Below are positions 49,837 to 61,030 of a DNA stretch of 64,000 nt, piece by piece. The stretch is from Azadirachta indica (lineage: Eukaryota; Streptophyta; Magnoliopsida; Sapindales; Meliaceae): assembly GCA_022749755.1 (NCBI GenBank), contig CM040442.1:13614457-13678456 (forward strand). Reading direction: 5' to 3'. Below the pieces are notes generated by a model that ran no database searches, had not been told where the DNA came from, and worked only from the letters and a program-made list of their open reading frames with translations. The stretch's first letter is position 1; every line of letters starts with the position of its first letter. Position numbers and translations under genes: made by a program.

Positions 49837-50302
49837 GGCAATTTTTACATTGCAATTAATGATATTAACTGTTCGTCAACAAAGATGGCATGTCATTTAT
49901 TGTTGCATTTATGTATAAGGGAATATAATAGGTAAGACCTTGAAAGTCTTAAATGATACGAAAAGAAAATCATGCGGCCCCGCAACTTACAAATATATAC
50001 CATTTATATCAAGTTATACCATTTATGCAAGGGAAAAACATATAACAAGTAATTAAGTAATTACATTTGTCACTTTCTGCTCATTCTCTCTCAACAAATA
50101 TACATGGTTTAGTGGTTGTTATAACAAGTACGCGTAATAAAATAGACGTGCAATAGGTTAAACTTTATTATCTCATTATGAAAAAATTTTATGTATACAT
50201 TTGTCATTTTTTTTTTTCCATTATATGTAAATGCAACAAATGACCTGCCATCATTGTTGACGAATAATTAATATCATTAATTACGTGGTAAAAATTGTTG
50301 TC
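49837..50302. mobile_element. Inverted-repeat element upstream of the inhibitor gene
   Basis: The arms 49837-49920 and 50218-50302 are reverse complements over about 85 bases with roughly 15% mismatch (shared words 'aattaatgatatta', 'cgtcaaca', 'gatggca', 'gttgcattta'). The 300 bases between them are non-coding. This looks like a MITE inserted about 100 bases from the start codon, beyond the TATA box. Confidence 0.75.
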
Positions 50303-51184
50303 AAGATGTTAGAGATGTAATGACAGATATTTTAGATTAATATTGTTGATGTGGGAAAATTTTGTTTTCGCAACATGGAGCGATGTGGGACAAGTTGACA
50401 AGAAGGATGTTGCTTAACTTTTGGTCAACGTCTTCAACCTAACAATCCATAGTTGAACCTGGCCCGTAGAGGCGCTTCAAGGGGCCCTCAAATGAGGTTG
50501 CACGTGCTAAATCCCTAACTCCAAATCAAGTAAAACAGTAAGCTCTAGTTAGATCCAAGTCAACTCCCACTTTTAGCAGCTGTGTCCCTTCTAATTTGCT
50601 TAAGTTGAGTGAAAAGATAGAAGATGTTCCTTTAAACTTTTGGAACAAAATATCTTCTTAAACGAGGGCCTAGTTTGCTTGGCTATAATTTGCCAAACAC
50701 TAGGTTCCCTAATGTCCCCTTAAATGTTGACTGTAACCTTCTTCCATAGATTGGTCAAAGCTCTAGGGCATGTAGGGTTGAGGAATGACTCACATTGTCT
50801 TTTCTAAGACTATTGCCACGTCACTCTCTTACTCAACCTTTAGATTATCTTATCTCATGCCAGACAAATTCATAACCCCACTTGCTCTCTATTATGGTCT
50901 CAATCTACTATCATAGCAATGTGGTCCCACCTGCTAGCCATCTACCAAGCTTCAGTCAAGATTAAGTTGTCCTACTACTGTTTGCATCATGACAAGCACC
51001 CGTCAAAGTGAGATTGTCCAGTCTTACAATATCTCTTATAAAATATAAAAGACAACTTATAGCAAAATTTCTTATATGTTGGAATTGATTTTCACATGAA
51101 AACCACTTATTTTGACCCTTTCTCACAGTGGTCGTATGCATTGGCCATTTGAGATGGCACCCCTTTAAGTAGATTTTCATACGA
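50303..51184. other. Unassigned, moderately GC stretch
   Basis: No gene. Less AT-rich than its surroundings, with 'cttcaaggggccctcaaatg' (about 50467-50486), but no coding frame and no defined repeat ends. Confidence 0.35.
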
Positions 51185-51325
51185 GTTGGGTAAGGATCCC
51201 AACTCAACTCCTAGAAGGGTATATTCTCTACTAGCTAGGAAAGGATCCTAGCTTAACCTTTGAGAGGGTATCTTGCCTACTATAGCTGGGTAAGGATTCT
51301 GACTTGACTCGAAGGAAGGTGTTTC
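51185..51325. repeat. Minisatellite-like, three ~50-bp units
   Basis: Three imperfect units, each with 'g(g)taaggat', 'agcttaac/aactcaac' and 'gagggtat/gaagggtat', at about 51187, 51236 and 51287. The third is the most diverged. Confidence 0.6.
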
Positions 51326-53997
51326 ACAAGGTGTTCACATGTCCAACCAATATTTTTCTCATAATAAAAACAATAATAACTTACAATAAGAATAGCTGAG
51401 AAGGCTTCAATACATAAAATAATCCACCACAATGGGTGAGTTTCATATCTTTTATTTTCTTTTTTATCATTTCCTTAATAATATTAGTTTTGTCTAAATA
51501 TTTCTTTTATTTGTTTTATATAGAGACTCCCTGATGTCAATATGTCAAAAAAGCCTTTGGCTATCTTGTCCCTTATCTCTCTTCTTATATATAGGGCACA
51601 ATTAATTAAATGCCAAAATTTTTTGAACTTGTTATCAGTACGGATAAAACCATTATCTTTTTTCGAACTTATCATTAATGCATACGTGGACCTAATAAGC
51701 TTGTGAATTAATATTGTGGATCTTCGAGGACAAGTTGTTTTCACTAAGAATAGTAGGAAGTCGCATAACTTTTTATAAATTTTCAATTAAAGGATACCAA
51801 GATATGTTGTTCCTAGCATACATATATATGTATGGTAAATCATCATTTTTTCTATGAATGCAATATTTTCAATACAACTGATTTTATTTTTGGTGATTCA
51901 AAACATTTTGATTTATATGAAAAGACCAAGTAAAGGCCAAGGAAATGTGAATAATGTTAACATAGAAATTCATCATATATGGTAAAAATTGATGCGTGTT
52001 AATTATTTAGAGACAGCATTTTGGTATACTAATGATTATATAACATAGATGGTACAAAGCCATAATTTCCATTTTGTAAAAGAATTTTTTTTGTTTTACA
52101 TATATTTGTATTTTTAAATTTTGCTTCCTCATTTAACATCTTACTTTTGTGTGTGAAATCAAATTTTACATGAAATTGATATGTAATTACGTAGAGAATT
52201 AAGTATAACCTATAAGACTCGGAAAAAATGGAAACCTAATTGTGAAATTAAGCCACCCATTTTCAGTAGTAAAGTTTGAACTCGATATACTTAGATTTAC
52301 TTAGATTTACTTGAGATATGGCCGCTTGACTCCACCCTGGGTAGATAGATGCTTACATATTCAGCATAATACTTCTCACATAAATGAGAATGAAAATTGA
52401 TTTTGGAGCATTCCAGGCCTGACAAAATTCTTTGATTGAAGTGGAAAAAAAACTACACACACATATAAAAGTATGAATTAACATTCAAATATATAGACTT
52501 TTACTTTACCTGATGAAGTACTCCTAATAATTACTTCATTAATTAAGAAACTTGCATTTATATATCATGGAAAAAAAAATAGCTAAAGCCTTCATTAAAT
52601 TATAAGCTAAAATCAAAGTTAAAGAATAAATTTTAAAAGAATAATATTGGGTTACACATATAGAACTTACAAATCGACTAACAAATTATTTAGGATATAT
52701 GTATTGACACTCGTTTAGAACTTACGTGTAAACTACAGATTTCTTAGCTCTTTTCAAGCAAATCACGTGGCTTGTTAAGTGGTCTAAATTCCAAGTTTTC
52801 AAAGCACTAGTTTATTTTCTCTATTCATAGAGAAAGTAAATTGGAAAATGAGAACACCCTTTGCAATTTTTTTTTCTATTAGCCTCAAAATTTCCAACTG
52901 ATAAAACAAATTAATTTTCAAATAAGTTCTTTTATATATATATAATCTTACAAAACTAGTAGAAAATTAGTGTGAAATGCTTCAGGCTTAACTGGAGAAG
53001 AACCTTGAATCATATTCAATTTAGCAACTCATGAATTAATTAGAGTTAGAATTATTTTTTTAAAAAAATTCCTATTCATATTTCTCGAAATATCAAAACG
53101 TGGTTCAATTTTAAAGATGTCCTAGTGGGATGATTAGAAAATTGGAAAGAGGAGGTCCCATGTTATAGAGTTGTTAATAGTAACTCTTCCCTATTTTTAC
53201 TTCCCACTTGGCAGTTGACTAAGCTCTTCAGTTCAAGGCAACAATGACAATACCTAAGCCAATGAGGTTGTCAGCAACGCCTACAAGTTCTTTCCAGCTG
53301 TTAGCAAAAGCACGACTACCTTTAATCTTTTTCTCTAAAATGAAAGCAAGAAAGGGCTTGTTCTTCCAAATTGTTGCAAATAACATTAAGGAAACAAGTC
53401 ATCTCAGGCAAATAAAAATACAAAAATAATCAAGCTACACAAAACAATCAAAATAGCAGCAACTTTCATCTAGAAAGCTATTAGGGACATTCCCATTAAG
53501 ACCTAACGACATCAGGGATGAACTGTTTTTACCCCCGACAAAAAATCACTTATTCTTTCAATCCTTGTTATAAAAGGGTTTACCTTTCACTGATTTCACT
53601 ATGCTTATTTCAAGATTGTAGATAATACCAGCCACGTCAACCTAGGGGTTATTTTTTATTGTATACATACTTTTATAGTCCGTGGGCTCAAAGTTTCCTA
53701 CCTCGACCCAGGTCACATACAACCTTGAATTGATATGTCAGGTTGAAGTTGTAGTTGGTATAAGGTAATGCCAAAGGTATGGAAGAGCCTAGCAAAATTA
53801 GGCTAGAAGGGAAATCTTGCCCCGACGAAGAAAAGTTCCTTACCAAAGGCAATCTCATTGCCAAATGGTCAACTGGGATACTCCTTTGTCCTCGGGCAAT
53901 CTCAAAGTAACATTATCAGGAATTTGAAATACCTCTCTATATGCACCAAGGCGATGTTTGGCAAAGAATGAGGCATACCAGTCTTGTTTATAGGGAT
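51326..53997. other. AT-rich non-coding DNA
   Basis: No supported gene. A short + frame at 53244-53429 and a 100-codon - frame at 51484-51786 show no domain. 53460-53960 is somewhat less AT-rich and may belong to the retroelement that follows. Confidence 0.4.
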
Positions 53998-54371
53998 TGT
54001 TGTTTCTGTTCAGGATAGAGAGACCTTGATTATGATAAGGAAAGAGATATAAAAAGGATAAATCATAATTTTTTTTATCTCATTAAGTCTAGTCAATAAA
54101 GGGAAAATCACCATCATTAAAGGGAAAATGATCATGATGCTTTATGTCTCATTGACTCTAGATAATAAAGGAAAAAATCAATGAAGAAATAATCAACAAC
54201 TAGAAGATCTTCAATGTCTGAAAGATCAATCTCTCTTTAGAAACAAATAATTCCTTGCAACATCCCTTATTAAACTTTTCTTGTATCTATTTAATCCTTG
54301 TACGCTTAAAAAAAATTTTATCAAGAAAGCAGAAAAACTTCTTCCATGTATGTTTTCTTAAAAATTCTTTG
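53998..54371 (+). mobile_element. Probable 5' LTR of a Ty1-copia element
   Basis: It ends directly before a primer-binding site. It contains a TATA-like 'gagatataaaaagg' (54049) and T-rich text. The start ('tgttgtttctg', 53998) is chosen because copia LTRs begin TGTT; there is no second LTR to confirm it. Confidence 0.4.
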
Positions 54372-54383
54372 TGGTATCAAAGC
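54372..54383 (+). promoter_or_regulatory. tRNA-iMet primer-binding site
   Basis: TGGTATCAAAGC, one mismatch from the usual TGGTATCAGAGC, immediately before the gag start codon at 54385. Confidence 0.65.
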
Positions 54384-54384
54384 A

Positions 54385-56760
54385 ATGGTTGCAAGATCAA
54401 ACATTGAACCTACACTATCTATTCAATCCTTTCATCACTGTTCAAGTTTAGTTGCTAGTAAACTCACCACAGAAAACTACTTTAGAGCTCTCAAATTCTG
54501 CCACTTATTCAAAAAAGTCTTGGTCACCATATGTCAGATGTTAAAGCACCATCAAAGACCATGAAGGAAGATGGAAAAAAGGTTGCCAATCCAGAATTTG
54601 TTCTTTGGGCAAATAATTATGGATTGCTCATGACCTGGCTCAGATGCTTGATGATTGAAGTTCATTGACCATTATAATTAGTGAACCAATTGCACAAGAA
54701 ATCTAGCCATCTATTGAAGAAAAACGTGCTTCCCACAACAAAAGAATAATAAACTTGGGTAAAGAGAGCCTTTATTCATTGAACAAGTGATCATTAAGAT
54801 TAGATAATTTTCTTAAAACATTGAAGGTTTTGGTGACAAGTTGGTTACGGTTATAAACCATCAATAACGAAGAAAAAGTCTTTCAAATTGACAAAACCAA
54901 TCAATGACTATGACATAGCCTTTGATATCAAAAGCCCTTTTGTTGTTGTTATGGAGGATTAAAAGCCCTTGCTAAACAAGAAGAAAATAACGGGCTATAT
55001 ACAATTTCTTATGGCACTAAATGAATCATACACAATCATTCGAGAAACAATCTTGATGATGATACCTCTACCAGATACTCATAAGACCTATGCCCTTTTG
55101 ATACATTAAGAACAACAAGCAGGTGTAGTTGCCAAGCGTGATACAAATGCTGGCCATTATGCGATGCAATCCTCACACATAGCCAAAATGAATCGACCTT
55201 TTATAGTGTAGGAAAATAAAACTCTAAAAAGGCAGCTTAAGTCTACTATAGCAAACGAGAAGGCCATCTCATTTCTACTTGCATGGATTACCATTAAGTT
55301 ACGAATTGACGAAAAGAACTTGCAGCCGAAAGGGAAACTAATACATCTGTTACAAACAATGTTCAAACCGACATCCTTTATTCACTCAAAGGACCAACTA
55401 CAGAAGGGGCAACATTCACTACTAAGTAGTACAATCAACTAATGGCCTTGCTTGACAAAGGAAATGGTAATGAACAATCCTTGCAAATGCCACAAGTATA
55501 GTCACACCCACTTGTAATACATGTTAGCATGGTTCATTTTCGACTTTATATTGGTCATAGATAATGATGCAACATATCATATATTCATATTCTCACCCAC
55601 ACATCTTAAACCAAACATTGATCATCGTGTCATTGGGTTGCCAAATAGTGATGAAGTACAGGTTAGATCTAAAAGGTTCGTCAAAATATCCTCTAATTTG
55701 GTTCTTGGTAGGGTGCTACATGTTCCAAAATTTTAAATTAATTTCTTATCAGTTAGCAAGCCCACTAAAGCACTAAGATGTAACGTAATTTTTTATCTCG
55801 ATTCTTGTGCTGCAAGACATGGTCATAAAGAAGACAATAAGCTTGGTCAAGCAATATAACTGGCTATACTACCTTAAACCTAACCAAAATCCACACCTAG
55901 CGCACGACATCAATTGTAGCTCGAGCCTTTAAAATTAATGATGGGGCACACTTCATCCACTCTGCTTTAAGAATTATCAAGGAAAATTTCATAAATACTT
56001 TTTATTCTTAGCATGTTTATGATGTTTATACATTAACAAAATGAATTGTTTACCATTATCTTGTAGTTCTATTTTATTACTTGCATCTTTTCATTTAACA
56101 CATTGCGATATTTAAGGACCTCAGAGAGTTAATTCTCATACTGGGGCAAGATATTTTTGACTATTATGGATGATTTTCTTGTTTTATATAGGTCTATCTT
56201 ATACATTTTAAATCCGAGACACAATCTTTATTGAAATCTTTTTTTTGTCTCAGGTAAAATCTCAATTCAACTGTGTGATTAAAGCTCCCTAATCTAAAAT
56301 TGGGAATGAATTCACGTCAAAATTCTCCTTTTCTAATGAAGAGAAAACTTTCTTTTTTCTTTTTGCATTGTTGCACTAGTACACATCAACAAAATGATGT
56401 AGTGGAGCAATAACACCGTCATCTCTTGAATGTGGGTCGTGCACTTCGATTTCAACCAAATATGCCTTCAAAAATTTGGTGGGAAATCACATAAACTACC
56501 TGTTATCTCATAAACCAATATCTAACACCATTATTTTCTCACACGTCTCTATATGAAATTTTACACCAAAAGGCACCCATTTGTTGTCATATTCGAGTTT
56601 TTGGTTGCTTATTTTATGCAATTAATCTTCTACCCATTTGTCAACGGACATATTCCCTAGACATATTAGAAAAGATTGGCTTATTTAGTGTACGACCTGC
56701 CAATTTCCAATAGAACAAAATTGGCTGATGCAGATTTGGTTGGATAGCTAACTACTCGAT
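54385..56760 (+). pseudogene. Ty1-copia gag-protease-integrase fragment
   Basis: Degenerate copia polyprotein, read by following frames. gag: IQSFHHCSSLVASKLTTENY from 54418, then KVLVTSW-type and EEKVFQ parts to about 54890, and ATLRAHEQQ-like text near 55110. After a lost zinc-knuckle region, a protease-like segment: IDNDATYHI (55554-55580, where an active copia protease has DSGA), then LPNSDEVQVRS and VLHVPKF. The integrase begins near 56090 (THCDI, VNSHTGARYF, DDF) and ends with HRHLLNVGRAL and RVFGCL near 56610. It stops at about 56760. RT and RNase H are absent. Confidence 0.85.
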
Positions 56761-56829
56761 GGCCAATATATTACAGGATATTGTATATTTCTTAGAAAAC
56801 TTTTTGTATTATCAAAAATTTTTATAATG

Positions 56830-58370
56830 TCCCTTTGAATTCAAAAAAATACCCCCACACTTGCATATTTGCTTGTCCTCAACCAAATCAAACCAATATG
56901 AAAAAGAGTTGGGGGAAAATTATCCAAGAAAATTTTACAATTGAGATAAATTAACAATTGAGCAACCCTTTTGTCAAAGCAATATCAAACCTCATAGATC
57001 AACTATTCTACTTATATTAAGAAACTTTTAAAATGCAGTCATTCATCCCGTAATATAACTTGAAGAACAAAAATCATTTTACCCAAAGGTTCCTCGTGCG
57101 TGCCACTCATCCTTGATTGTCTTTTAATTCAAATTAGATTATACTCACAATTAAGCTCAATTTGAACACTTAGGAAACTCTATACACTTAGTCTTCAAGT
57201 CACTCTCTACTAATGAATTAGGACATTTCATTAAGGATCTTTAAAACTTGTACGGCTTGTAATGATAGGCCAAGGTAAAGGTAGGGGATTTTAGATTTTT
57301 TAAGTAAAGTTCCAGCACCCTAATTACCTTAATCTTGTTAGAACTTTTTTTTCTTCGATCCAATGCTTCCTTTCTTTATTCACCTCTCCATTTCCTATCC
57401 AACATCTTTTGTGTGCGGAGAATATACACAGCCCCACACTTATTTATTTAGACATTTTTTTTTTTAAATTGCCCTACTTTTACCTTTTGATAGGACTTCT
57501 CTACACTTACCTAAGTGTGAGGCCCAGTTACTCGGTAAGAATTTGGGTTTTCTTTTTTTTTTTTTAGCCTTATGCTTACTTTTTAACGCAAGTTCTCTAC
57601 CCTTACCTAAGCGTGAGACCTAATTACTCGATAAGATGATGGCTTATTTTTTGTACTCTACCCAACCGCCCTTAATTGAATAACTTTAAAAAGGATATAA
57701 GCTCTTAGGGTGCTAAAACAAAGTGCCATGAATTTTGGTTTATTTAACTGTTATGAGGGCAAAACAAAGAAAATTACACTCAAAATGGGTGAAATAAGGA
57801 TTAATAGTTTATAGATTAGCTTGAAAGGATCAAATGCTCCAAAGATGGCATAATTCATTTCTCTAATGAAATATCACTTATAAATTCGCCTTAAGTGACC
57901 ATTAACTAAGTTCAAGAGCTCGTTAAAGCTTAAAATCCTTACCAAATCACATAAGCTTTCTCTAAATTTCCAAACAATAAGCAATTGTGACTCGGTGCTC
58001 AAAGATTTTTGAGGGCTCCTTTAGTAAAATAAATTTGTTAACAAATCAAAACAAGGACTTAGGACAACATTTATTATTTTCTACAATTTAAGTGTTCACA
58101 ATCACAATAATATCATTGACTTTTCATTCAACCGAGACAAAGCAAGTTTATGAAAATAATTCTAATCTCAAAAGAAAGAGTTGTACTTATAAAGGCTAAG
58201 GAAAGAAAGGAATAGAAATAAACAAACTCAATATTAACAAACAAACAAATGAAAACTCCTAAAACATGGCAAGTAAAACTTAAACCAAAAAAGATTTTGT
58301 GTGTGATCGATGGAAAACTCACTATATTCAATAAAGCAATTCCAAAATTCCTTAGTGTTTCCAATGATGA
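56830..58370 (-). mobile_element. Inner non-coding region of a large LTR element
   Basis: On the + strand it carries 'cccccacacttgcatatttg' then 'cttgtcctcaac' (56850-56885). Reversed, this is the typical 3' inner text of Tat/Ogre-like elements. It also carries 'cctaagtgtgaggcccagtt' (57509-57528) and a second similar line at about 57607. Both are related to the inner region at 32815-33760, here in the same orientation. No coding frame is present. Confidence 0.55.
58109..58290. repeat. 182-bp repeat, copy 1
   Basis: 'aatatcattgacttttcatt' through 'gcaagtaaaacttaaac' recurs at 60841-61030 with about 85-90% identity. Confidence 0.85.
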
Positions 58371-58379
58371 ATTCTAAGA

Positions 58380-59860
58380 ATTTTTTGCTCAACTTCACTT
58401 GACATATTAATTTTTGTTAAATAATTATGCTTAAATCATTTATTACTAAGTAGCATACTTAATGTTATTTAGTATGTTTTAAGTAATTATTTTATTTTAA
58501 GCATTTTATTTTTACTTTGTAGGTATTGATGTGTTTTAACATGAAAAACATGTAAACGGAGCATAAAAGCATGTTTACTAACCATTCGTGGAAATCACAA
58601 AGTTTTATTTTTTGGGATCAAAATGCAAACAAATGAAGATTAAAATGTAAAAACATCAAATAAAGATCCAAAATAAAAATAATTAAAAGTAAAGGGATCC
58701 AATTAAAATATGCCGCATGATTTGCCTTTGTTGGCAAAATTAATGCTGCGCCCACGCCATACCTTCTACCTCCTTAAGGCCCCTACGCCACCTGGGTTTA
58801 AATTTAGCGATTTTGACTTTTAAATTAAAATGAGTAGCAAGATTAGAGGTATTTTTAGATTTTCTTGTTTTTCCGAAGAGGAGCCACCATATCTAAGAGG
58901 AGAAAAAAGGAGTTCTAAAGAGGGAAAAGGGAAAGAAGGTGGCTAGAGAGAGAGAAGAAAAAATCAACAAGAAGAAGCAGGATTTCATCTGGAGCTTGGG
59001 AGATTCTCATCAACATTGTGGATTCAAACTCTCCTTATCTAGTTTTTCTTTATCTCCCTTTTTAATTTCATATTGAATTGAACAATTTATGTTGACTGAC
59101 ATTATGTATTTGATTGTTAAATTTTTTATGAGTAATCTTGAACTCTATTTTATGTTTGGCTAAATTTATTTTTCTTATGACAATGATTTAATCTATTAGA
59201 AGCATTCATTTTCTAATATTGTGTTGTTTTTTTTTTTTTGATATCCTGTATTGAGTATTTATCATGATAATTAATACTTTTAAATATTTAGCCAGTATTT
59301 GAATGAAATGTGAATTGATATGAGCTGAGAAATGAATATTATATCTAGACCGTCTGATAAATACCGTAAATTACACGTTAGATAGAGATGTACTAATATG
59401 ATTTACGTAGTTTAATTGAAAATTATCCCTAATCGTAATACACTTTCATTTAATTAATTTCACATAGAGATATAGTAAATTATTAGATGCGAAATAGTTT
59501 TGACTGATCTCGAGAGAGATTGTCGAATAAATTAGAATAATTAACAAGGTATACAGATATTAAATCATCAAAATAACATCAATTGAAGAATTGGATGCGA
59601 CTAGTTAAGATGAAATTATTCGCCCTAAATTATTCCATTAATTTGCATATTTTAATTAGTTTATTAAGTAGTTAATTTTTGTTTATTTTATTTTCTCACT
59701 CAAATTATTCGATTTCTTGAAATAAATTTAAAATTAATTATTTTCGGTACTTAATTGAGTAGCATTCCTCGTATGATCGACATCCTCTTATCATTATATT
59801 ACTTGTTATGATACAGTATACTTGCGGGTATTGCACACACACTATACAAGTCATACAACA
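58380..59860 (+). mobile_element. LTR of a Ty3-gypsy type element
   Basis: U3-like part with 'gcgcccacgccatacc' (58749-58764), purine-rich 'gagagagagaagaa' (58947), then T-rich DNA. The end reads 'gagtagcattcctcgtatga' (59757-59776), 'attacttgttatgatacagt' and 'atacttgcgggtattgcaca' (59818-59837). That closing order (a regular 'cctcgt.. gatcgac' line, then 'acttgttacga', then 'cttgcgggta') is characteristic of U5 ends of large plant gypsy elements. No gag-pol follows. Limits are approximate. Confidence 0.5.
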
Positions 59861-60405
59861 TCACTTAAAACATTTTATCAAATACTTGGTGTGCAATTTT
59901 AGAAACCCACCCAATTTCAATCTCTAACCTCCATTTTTCACCCAAAATTAACCACAAATAACACCAACACTTCTAAATTAACAATCAATTTAGAATAGCC
60001 ACAATAATTCCAAACAAAATCAACAACCCAACACTTCCATTACTTCCACCATAATCACCATGTTCTAACTTCTCACCAAATTGTAAAACTAAAGAACGAA
60101 GTTGCTTTCAAGTAGAAACTTACTTGACATTTGTGTGGAAATCCAAACTCAGAGTTCATTTGCTTGCATTCGCCTCAATTTTCCAAGGTTTTACTATGTT
60201 GGAAAGTTTTGGGAATTTTTGAAATTGAATTGGTAATGGTTGGTTTTTCTTGGGTTTGAATTTTGAAGGTTTTTTATGTTTGGAAAGTATAGATGGTTGA
60301 GGAAAGTTTGAAAGATGAGTGTGTTTAAGGGAGGAAAGAACAAGTGTATTTGAAAGATGAGCTTAGTTGAAGCAAAGGGAACACCATAAAAAGAAAACAA
60401 GGGGG
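59861..60405. other. Non-coding spacer
   Basis: AC-rich on + and GT-rich on - near 60180-60400. No gene supported; a Phe/Asn-rich - frame at 60194-60400 has no similarity. Confidence 0.4.
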
Positions 60406-60640
60406 CACTACAAAGAAACTTACATGTTGTAGCATATGAAAAATGCTACCATATGTCATTGGTAGCATTTTGGCTTATGCTATGTTAGCCAACGTAACTA
60501 AAATTTTATACTTTTTATAGCATCAATTGGATGCTACAATAATGAATTAATAACATGTAGAAAAAAAAAGTTACCTACCTAATGATCTCTAATTGCCTTG
60601 CATAAATGCTATCATTGGACTATAAGTAGCATTTATAAAG
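60406..60640 (+). mobile_element. CACTA (En/Spm) transposon terminus
   Basis: It begins CACTACAAAGAAA, the family's terminal motif. It is followed by short sub-terminal repeats in both orientations: 'tgtagcat', 'aaatgctacc', 'ggtagcatttt', 'tatgctatg', 'tatagcatc', 'atgctaca', 'aaatgctatc' and 'gtagcattt'. Only this end is present; a MITE starts at 60641 and the other end was not found. Confidence 0.65.
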
Positions 60641-60840
60641 GGGAGAATGTTTATTATCCCCCTGTTTTTTGAACTAATACCCCATTAATCTCTATAATTG
60701 TTTTAATATCTTTTAAATTTTGATTGTACCCTTCAATATTTCAAATATTTTTGATTTTACCGTTTTATAAACCAATTGAACTAAAAGGCAAAATAAAAAA
60801 AAAAAAAAGAATCAAGAGGGTGATGAGGCATTAGAAAAAA
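60641..60840 (+). mobile_element. MITE copy 3 (truncated)
   Basis: It starts 'gggagaatgtttattatccc' and follows copy 2 through 'ttttaatatctt', 'acccttcaatatttcaaata' and 'gatgaggcattag'. It is cut at 60840, where the 182-bp repeat begins. Confidence 0.75.
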
Positions 60841-61030
60841 GAATCAATAATATCATTGACTTTCCATTCAACCGAGACAAAATCAAGCTCATCAAAACAA
60901 TTCTAATCTTATAAGAGAAGGGCTGTACTTATAAGAGCTAAGAAAAAAAAGACTTCAAATAAACAAACTCAATATTAACAAATAAACAAATGAAAACTCC
61001 TAAAACATGACAAGTAAAACTTAAACATAA
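60841..61030. repeat. 182-bp repeat, copy 2
   Basis: Counterpart of 58109-58290. It separates the truncated MITE from the end of the - strand copia fragment, so it marks a rearrangement or insertion joint. Confidence 0.85.
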
